A DNA stretch of 6,325 nt, from NCBI GenBank assembly GCA_028224115.1, contig JAOIVP010000029.1:1-6325 (forward strand), given 5' to 3'. Of this stretch, positions 1 through 6,325 are shown piece after piece. The DNA is from Candidatus Pelagibacter sp. GTDB taxonomy: Bacteria; Pseudomonadota; Alphaproteobacteria; Pelagibacterales; Pelagibacteraceae. Under the pieces are notes generated by a model that was given only the letters and a program-made list of their open reading frames with translations, did no database searches and was not told where the DNA came from. The position numbers were made by a program, and so were the translations under genes. How positions within the stretch are numbered: the first letter of the stretch is position 1; each line of letters opens with the position of its first letter.

Positions 1-26
1 TCGAAAACAGAATGGTAGAGGCATAA
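1..26 (+). CDS. atpH: ATP synthase F1 delta subunit, C-terminal end only (partial)
   Basis: Only the last seven codons are in the window. The frame that starts at base 3 reads ENRMVEA and ends in TAA at 24-26, immediately before the atpA ATG. The delta subunit joins the top of the F1 head to the peripheral stalk, and its gene normally lies just upstream of atpA in alphaproteobacterial F1 operons. The identification rests on that gene order and on a basic/hydrophobic tail of the kind delta subunits end with. The visible sequence alone would not prove it. Confidence 0.72.
17..21 (+). promoter_or_regulatory. Ribosome binding site of atpA
   Basis: AGAGG lies five bases upstream of the atpA ATG at 27, inside the last codons of atpH. 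It is the best-placed Shine-Dalgarno-like match in the F1 cluster and supports the ATG at 27 as the start. Because atpH stops directly at this start, ribosomes finishing atpH may also reinitiate here. Confidence 0.6.
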
Positions 27-1562
27 ATGGAAATAAATCCTTCAGAAGTAACAAAAATACTTAAAGAACAAATTAAAAATTTTGGTGATAAAGCAGAAGT
101 AACTGAGGTTGGTCAAGTTTTATCAGTAGGAGATGGTATCGCTAGAATTTATGGTCTTGATAATGTTCAGGCTGGAGAGATGGTTGAATTTGCAGATGGA
201 TCTAAAGGTATGGCCTTAAACTTAGAAAGTGAAAACGTTGGGGTAGTAATTTTTGGAGACGATAGAAATATTAAAGAAGGTGATACTGTCAAAAGAACTG
301 GAAACATTGTTGATACTCCAGTTGGAAAAGAATTATTAGGTAGAGTTGTTGATGGATTAGGAAATCCAATTGATGGTAAGGGACCTTTAGATAAAAGTGT
401 CAAAAAAAGTAGGGTAGAAGTTAAAGCTCCAGGAATTATTCCAAGACAATCAGTTAGTGAGCCTATGCAAACTGGTCTAAAATCTATTGACAGTCTAGTT
501 CCAGTTGGAAGAGGGCAGCGTGAATTAATTATTGGTGATAGACAAACAGGCAAAACTGCAGTTGCAATTGATGCAATTATAAACCAAAAGAAAATAAATG
601 AATCTGGTGATGAAAAACAAAAACTTTATTGTATTTATGTTGCCATCGGTCAAAAAAGATCAACTGTAAGACAAATTCAAAAAACATTAGAAGAAGCTGG
701 GGCAATGGAGTACACAACAATTGTTGCTGCAACTGCGTCTGACTCTGCACCACTTCAGTTTTTAGCACCTTATACTGGTTGTACTATGGGTGAATATTTT
801 AGAGATAATGGAATGCATGGATTAATTATTTATGATGATTTATCTAAGCAAGCTGTTGCTTATAGACAAATGTCTCTATTGTTAAGAAGACCTCCGGGGC
901 GTGAAGCTTATCCTGGTGATGTATTCTATCTACATAGTAGACTATTAGAAAGAGCAGCTAAGTTAAGTGATGAACATGGTGGAGGTTCTTTAACAGCACT
1001 TCCAATTATTGAAACACAAGGTGGTGACGTATCAGCGTTTATTCCAACTAACGTAATTTCAATTACAGATGGTCAAATTTTCCTAGAAACTGAACTTTTT
1101 AACCAAGGGATTAGACCTGCAATTAACGTAGGTTTATCTGTTTCTAGGGTTGGTTCTTCAGCACAAACAAAAGCGATGAAAAAAGTTTCTGGATCAATGA
1201 AACTAGAATTAGCACAGTACAGAGAGATGGCTGCTTTTGCTCAATTTGGTTCTGATTTAGATGCATCAACACAGCAACTTTTAAATAGAGGTTCTAAATT
1301 AACTGAACTTCTTAAACAAAAACAATATTCACCAATGACAGTAGCAGAGCAAGTAATATCAGTCTTCTGTGGAGTAAAAGGTTACTTGGATGATATTGAA
1401 TTAAAAGACATTGCTGAGTTTGAAAACAAAATCATTGAAAAATGTAAGTCTGATAAACCTGAGATAATTGAGTCAATTCAAAGTTCAGGTAAACTTGAAG
1501 ATGATAAGGAAAAATTACTAATTGAAGTAATTACTCAATTAAAGGAAAACTTTAAATCTTAG
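27..1562 (+). CDS. atpA: ATP synthase F1 subunit alpha
   Basis: This 511-residue protein is the non-catalytic nucleotide-binding subunit of the F1 head; three copies alternate with three beta subunits at the inner face of the cytoplasmic membrane. Visible in order are an N-terminal beta-barrel region (about 25-95), the KAPGIIPR segment (133-140), the Walker A loop GDRQTGKT (170-177) with the Gln typical of alpha, and Walker B ending in IIYDD (267-271). Gln209 in VAIGQK replaces the catalytic Glu of beta, as expected for a non-catalytic site. The alpha signature [13 protein letters not shown] (364-376) contains Arg374, the arginine finger that completes the neighbouring beta site. A helical C-terminal domain follows. 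The length is close to the usual 500-515 residues. The start abuts the atpH stop with no gap and has an AGAGG site. Nothing is missing. Confidence 0.99.
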   Translation: MEINPSEVTKILKEQIKNFGDKAEVTEVGQVLSVGDGIARIYGLDNVQAGEMVEFADGSKGMALNLESENVGVVIFGDDRNIKEGDTVKRTGNIVDTPVGKELLGRVVDGLGNPIDGKGPLDKSVKKSRVEVKAPGIIPRQSVSEPMQTGLKSIDSLVPVGRGQRELIIGDRQTGKTAVAIDAIINQKKINESGDEKQKLYCIYVAIGQKRSTVRQIQKTLEEAGAMEYTTIVAATASDSAPLQFLAPYTGCTMGEYFRDNGMHGLIIYDDLSKQAVAYRQMSLLLRRPPGREAYPGDVFYLHSRLLERAAKLSDEHGGGSLTALPIIETQGGDVSAFIPTNVISITDGQIFLETELFNQGIRPAINVGLSVSRVGSSAQTKAMKKVSGSMKLELAQYREMAAFAQFGSDLDASTQQLLNRGSKLTELLKQKQYSPMTVAEQVISVFCGVKGYLDDIELKDIAEFENKIIEKCKSDKPEIIESIQSSGKLEDDKEKLLIEVITQLKENFKS

Positions 1563-1568
1563 TTTATT

Positions 1569-3864
<2,296 letters not shown>

Positions 3865-3865
<1 letters not shown>

Positions 3866-4257
3866 TGAGCGAAGAGTTTAAGGTTGAAATAGTTAACCCA
3901 GAAAAATCTTTTTTGATTAAAGAGGATGTTTCTGAAGTTGTAGTACCTGCATTTGAAGGAGAGATGGGAATACTTAAAGATCATATTTCTATCATTTCAT
4001 TTTTAAAGCCAGGTATCATCAAAATTTTATCAAAATCTGGTGATGAAAATTATTATGTTGAAGATGGAATTGTTGAATTTAAAAATAACAACTTATCAAT
4101 TCTTACAAGTTCAATATTTAATCTCACAGATTTAGATAAATCTAAACAACAAGATTTACTTAAATTGGCAGAAGAAGAAGCAAGTAATCCTGAAATTAAT
4201 GATCAATCTAAATATTTGGTTGATCAAAAAATTGAAGTATTAAGATCTCTTAATTAA
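3865..4257 (+). CDS. atpC: ATP synthase F1 subunit epsilon
   Basis: This 130-residue protein binds the foot of gamma and the c-ring and can restrain rotation to limit ATP hydrolysis. The N-terminal beta-sandwich (about 1-86) begins with FKVEIVNPEKSF and holds the family hallmark VVVPAFEGEMGILKDH (25-40), corresponding to the usual VPGxxGxxGVLxxH pattern. Two predicted C-terminal helices follow (about 91-106 and 113-129), so both expected domains are present, although the protein is slightly shorter than the 139-residue E. coli form. I see no IDxxRA ATP-binding motif of the Bacillus type in the helical domain. The ATG shares its A with the atpD stop (TAATG). It is the last gene of the plus-strand cluster and overlaps the end of the convergent rppH gene by 8 bp. 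Confidence 0.96.
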
Positions 4258-4267
4258 TAATTTTTTT
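4226..4267. terminator. Possible bidirectional intrinsic terminator between atpC and rppH
   Basis: A six-pair stem, ATTAAG (4239-4244) with CTTAAT (4249-4254), closes a four-base ATCT loop. On the plus strand a run of seven T begins six bases after the stem (4261-4267). On the minus strand six A at 4226-4231 read as six T, seven bases after the stem. The outer AAAAAATT (4226-4233) can also pair with AATTTTTT (4259-4266). The symmetric A-tract/hairpin/T-tract form suits a terminator serving both convergent clusters. Only one of the six inner pairs is G-C and the T-tracts do not directly abut the inner stem, so it would be weak. This is inferred from sequence alone, and the whole element lies within coding DNA. 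Confidence 0.4.
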
Positions 4268-4726
4268 AACTTTTTCTTGAAGTTCTTTGTAAACGTGTAG
4301 TTTAAAGTCCACTACAACTTCGGTGATTTGATCAAGGTTTATCCATTTCCAATCTAAAAATTCTGGATTTTTAGTTTTAATATTTATCTCTTTTTCATCT
4401 CCAGTAAATTTCATTAAAAACCATTTTTGTTTTTGGCCTTTATATTTACCTTTCCATATAATTCCTAATAAACGATCAGGAAGTTCATAAGTGATTGTGC
4501 CATCTAATTCTTTTATTAATTCTACACTTTTAACACTAGTTTCTTCTTCTAGTTCTCTGTAGGCAGCTTTTAAAAAATCTTCACCTTCATCAACACCACC
4601 TTGAGGCATTTGCCAAAATTTTTTTGCATTATCTATTCTTCTTGCAACAAAAACTTTATTATCATCATTTAATAAAATTATTCCCACCCCATTTCTTAGA
4701 GGTAGTTCACTAAAATCTTTATTCAT
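4250..4726 (-). CDS. rppH: RNA 5'-pyrophosphohydrolase, Nudix family (RppH/IalA type)
   Basis: This 158-residue Nudix hydrolase probably removes pyrophosphate from the 5' triphosphate end of mRNA and so starts 5'-end-dependent decay in the cytoplasm. RppH-like marks are RNGVGIILLN near the N-terminus (11-20), FWQMPQGGVDEGED (37-50), and FLDWKWI with a later VVDFKLHVYKEL (123-149), resembling the W-W and FK..VY elements of RppH. The Nudix box runs from Gly43 to Val65 with Glu49, Arg57, Glu58, Glu61 and Glu62 in place for metal binding. The usual Gly near its end is Ser64. A related dinucleoside polyphosphate hydrolase role cannot be excluded. The ATG is one base after the ctpA stop, with only a GGA (4731-4733) four bases upstream, so coupling to ctpA is likely. 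The C-terminus overlaps atpC tail to tail. Confidence 0.9.
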   Translation of the reverse strand: MNKDFSELPLRNGVGIILLNDDNKVFVARRIDNAKKFWQMPQGGVDEGEDFLKAAYRELEEETSVKSVELIKELDGTITYELPDRLLGIIWKGKYKGQKQKWFLMKFTGDEKEINIKTKNPEFLDWKWINLDQITEVVVDFKLHVYKELQEKVKKIIN

Positions 4727-4727
4727 A

Positions 4728-5867
4728 TTATCCGTTTAGTAGTTTTATTGCGTAATTTAATTGATTATCAGTATCAGTTTTAATTCTAAAATCTTCACCT
4801 TCTTCATTCACTTCAATATCAGGTCTTACACCAACTTCAGATATAGATTCTCCAGATGGAAGATAATATTTAGCAACTGTCAATCTTATAGCTCCTTTAT
4901 TTTTTAAAGGAATTATTGATTGAACAGATCCTTTACCATAACTGTTTTCTCCTAGTATAATTGCTCTTTTATGATCTTTGAGAGCTCCAGCAACAATTTC
5001 CGAAGCAGATGCAGAGCCATAGTTAATCAGCACCAATAATGGTTTTCCATCAGTAATATCTCCTTTTTTTGCAAACCATTTTCTATTTTCTGATTTTTTT
5101 CTACTTTTTGTTGATACTATTTCTCCATTTTCTAGAAAAAAGTCAGATATTTTTATTGCTTGTGTTAATAGTCCACCAGGATTATTTCTTAGATCCAGTA
5201 TGAATGCTTTCAAATTTTCATTTTCTTTTAACTTTTTAATCTTTTTTTTAATTTGATCACTACTGTTGTCATTGAAAGAAGTTAATCGGATATAACCAAT
5301 ATTATTTTCCAAAAGATCTGATTTAACAGATTGAACTTCAATTATTTCTCTTGTTATAGTGAATGTAAGAGCTTTTTTTACTCCTCTTCGTCTTATAGTG
5401 AGTTCAATATCGGAACCTACTAGACCTCTCATTAGGTCAACTGCTTCACTTAATGATTTTCCTTGAACCTGGATATCATTTATTTTTACAATATAGTCTC
5501 CAGCTTTAATACCTGCTTTTGATGCCGGGGTATCATCTATAGGAGTTATAACTTTTACAACACCAGCCTCCATACTAACTTCAATTCCAAGACCACCGAA
5601 CTCTCCACTAGTTTCTGTTTGCATCTCCTGAAATATTTCTGGAGACATGTAAGCTGAATATGGATCAAGTGATTGAAGAAGACCATTAATAGCAGAGTCC
5701 ATGCTTTCAGACTGATCAATTTCATCTACATATTCTTTATTTATTTTTTCAAGAACCTCTCCAAATAAATCAATTTTTTTATAAATATCTATTTCAGCTG
5801 AATTTATTGAGTTTGAGAAAACAAAAGAGGATAAAAAAATTATTAAATAAAATTGAATTTTTTTCAT
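4728..5867 (-). CDS. ctpA: C-terminal processing peptidase, S41 family, periplasmic
   Basis: With the ATG at 5867 this is a 379-residue protein. A signal peptide, MKKIQFYLIIFLSSFVFS plus a short polar end, probably cleaves near Ala24, which places the enzyme in the periplasm. The order is a short helical region (about 28-80), a PDZ domain (about 88-165) with GEFGGLGIEV as the carboxylate-binding loop, then the S41 protease core. Catalytic residues fit the family: Ser287 in GSASASE, Lys312 in YGKGSVQ exactly 25 residues later, and Gln316. LDLRNNPGGLL (225-235) is another core element. Such proteases cut other proteins near their C-termini; the substrates here are unknown. An ATG 36 bases upstream would add 12 charged residues before the signal peptide and extend the overlap with rsfS, so I prefer 5867, whose ATGA overlap with rsfS indicates translational coupling. 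Confidence 0.95.
   Translation of the reverse strand: MKKIQFYLIIFLSSFVFSNSINSAEIDIYKKIDLFGEVLEKINKEYVDEIDQSESMDSAINGLLQSLDPYSAYMSPEIFQEMQTETSGEFGGLGIEVSMEAGVVKVITPIDDTPASKAGIKAGDYIVKINDIQVQGKSLSEAVDLMRGLVGSDIELTIRRRGVKKALTFTITREIIEVQSVKSDLLENNIGYIRLTSFNDNSSDQIKKKIKKLKENENLKAFILDLRNNPGGLLTQAIKISDFFLENGEIVSTKSRKKSENRKWFAKKGDITDGKPLLVLINYGSASASEIVAGALKDHKRAIILGENSYGKGSVQSIIPLKNKGAIRLTVAKYYLPSGESISEVGVRPDIEVNEEGEDFRIKTDTDNQLNYAIKLLNG
5864..5867 (-). other. ATGA start/stop overlap coupling rsfS to ctpA
   Basis: On the minus strand the bases ATGA contain the ctpA start (5867-5865) and the rsfS stop TGA (5866-5864). The upstream bases are A-rich without a clear GGAG-type site, so reinitiation by ribosomes that finish rsfS is the likely way ctpA is translated. 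This overlap also decides the ctpA start. Confidence 0.75.
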
Positions 5868-6214
5868 ATTATTACTTTTTCTTTTGGAATTAGTTCTGAC
5901 CAAATTTTTTCAAGTTCATAAAACTTTCTTTTTTCAGGATGAAAAATATGAACAATCAGATCAATTCCATCAACTAGTTTCCACTCATTACTTTCTTTAC
6001 CTTCTATTTTCGAATTTTTAATGCCATTGTCTTTTAATTTTTCTAAGACCTGCTCTGATAAAGACTGAATATGTCTTGATGAAGTTCCACTTGCAATGAT
6101 CATATAGTCAGCCATTGAACTTTTATCTTTAAGGTCAATGGTTACTATGTCTTGCGCTTTATTAAGATCCAGTGTGTCAATTACAACTGATTTAAGATCT
6201 GAAATTTTATCCAT
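5864..6214 (-). CDS. rsfS: Ribosomal silencing factor RsfS (Iojap/DUF143 family)
   Basis: This 116-residue protein matches RsfS, which binds ribosomal protein uL14 on the large subunit and blocks joining of the small subunit, lowering translation in slow growth or starvation. Visible family marks are DIVTIDLKDKSSMADYMIIA (22-41), SGTSSRHIQSLSEQV (42-56), and EWKLVDGIDLIVHIFHPEKR (77-96) followed by FYELEKIWSEL (98-108). The W.L.D...D..VHIF pattern and the ending with LE.IW are typical, and the length is normal. Its place directly after a nadD-like gene is the common bacterial arrangement. No Shine-Dalgarno site is seen in the 17-base gap upstream; the start is set by the usual N-terminus and the lack of room for another. 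Confidence 0.95.
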   Translation of the reverse strand: MDKISDLKSVVIDTLDLNKAQDIVTIDLKDKSSMADYMIIASGTSSRHIQSLSEQVLEKLKDNGIKNSKIEGKESNEWKLVDGIDLIVHIFHPEKRKFYELEKIWSELIPKEKVII

Positions 6215-6231
6215 TAATTAAAATAAGACTA

Positions 6232-6325
6232 TCAAATTTTTCTTAATTGAGAAGATGAAATGTTGACTTTCTTAAATTCAACAAATGTGAGAGTTTTATT
6301 GGTTAGACTCTTAAATGTCTTTGAT
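6232..6325 (-). CDS. nadD: Probable nicotinate-nucleotide adenylyltransferase, C-terminal fragment (partial)
   Basis: The gene enters from the right edge. The last 30 codons, read on the minus strand from 6324, end in TGA at 6234-6232. The visible sequence includes TFVEFKKVNISSSQLRKI. ISSSQLR matches the ISSTxIR motif near the C-terminus of NadD and related nucleotidylyltransferases, where it contributes to ATP binding. NadD adenylates nicotinate mononucleotide on the way to NAD. The gene lies just upstream of rsfS, which is the widespread nadD-rsfS order. The chain ends only two residues after the motif, without the usual tail. The call rests on one motif and on context, so it is probable and not certain. 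Confidence 0.72.
   Translation of the reverse strand, partial: SKTFKSLTNKTLTFVEFKKVNISSSQLRKI

Noticed and set aside
167..553. Long open frame on the minus strand inside atpA
   Set aside because: It lies wholly opposite a fully conserved atpA, has no recognisable domain or start signal, and its proline/serine/leucine-rich translation is the usual shadow of a coding strand.
577..768. Minus-strand open frame rich in Gln and Leu inside atpA
   Set aside because: It is an antisense shadow of the conserved Walker-region codons of atpA, with low-complexity composition and no ribosome binding site.
5868..5903. Upstream ATG that would give ctpA a 12-residue N-terminal extension
   Set aside because: It would put a charged stretch before a normal signal peptide and deepen the overlap with rsfS. 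The ATG at 5867 gives a classic signal peptide and an ATGA overlap.
6215..6231. Short gap between the nadD-like gene and rsfS as a possible promoter
   Set aside because: Seventeen AT-rich bases are too few for a -35/-10 pair, and any promoter would have to lie within the upstream gene. No convincing pair is visible in the bases available.

Overview
The window is a compact, strongly AT-rich stretch of a bacterial chromosome. It carries two tightly packed gene clusters that converge near position 4254. The F1-only order atpH-atpA-atpG-atpD-atpC, with no F0 genes attached, is typical of Alphaproteobacteria. Low GC, A/T-ending codons, AAA-lysine bias and almost no intergenic DNA all suggest a streamlined marine lineage of the SAR11 / Candidatus Pelagibacter type. 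The taxon is inferred from protein character and layout, not from a database search.

Plus strand, 1-4257: the F1 sector of ATP synthase. The last codons of atpH (delta) run directly into atpA (alpha), followed by atpG (gamma), atpD (beta) and atpC (epsilon). The four junctions are 0, 6 and 2 nt gaps and a 1-nt stop/start overlap (TAATG). Together these genes make the soluble catalytic head (alpha3 beta3), the rotor shaft (gamma, epsilon) and the stator link (delta). All catalytic motifs checked are intact.

Minus strand, 6325 down to 4250: the end of a probable nadD (NAD biosynthesis), then rsfS (ribosomal silencing factor), a ctpA-type periplasmic S41 protease with signal peptide and PDZ domain, and an rppH-type Nudix RNA pyrophosphohydrolase. 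Spacing is 17 nt, a 4-nt ATGA overlap and 1 nt, so these genes probably form one transcription unit. The genes are housekeeping in character and not one pathway: NAD synthesis, ribosome dormancy, envelope proteolysis and mRNA 5'-end processing.

The clusters meet tail to tail. atpC and rppH overlap by 8 bp, and that overlap is the perfect palindrome TTAATTAA, which supplies both TAA stop codons. A weak hairpin with T-tracts in both directions sits over the junction and may be a shared terminator.

No mobile element, CRISPR array, RNA gene, riboswitch or unknown gene is visible, and no stretch of 300 bases lacks a gene. I do not see an undescribed system here. The findings concern gene compaction, the convergent junction and small deviations from family norms.
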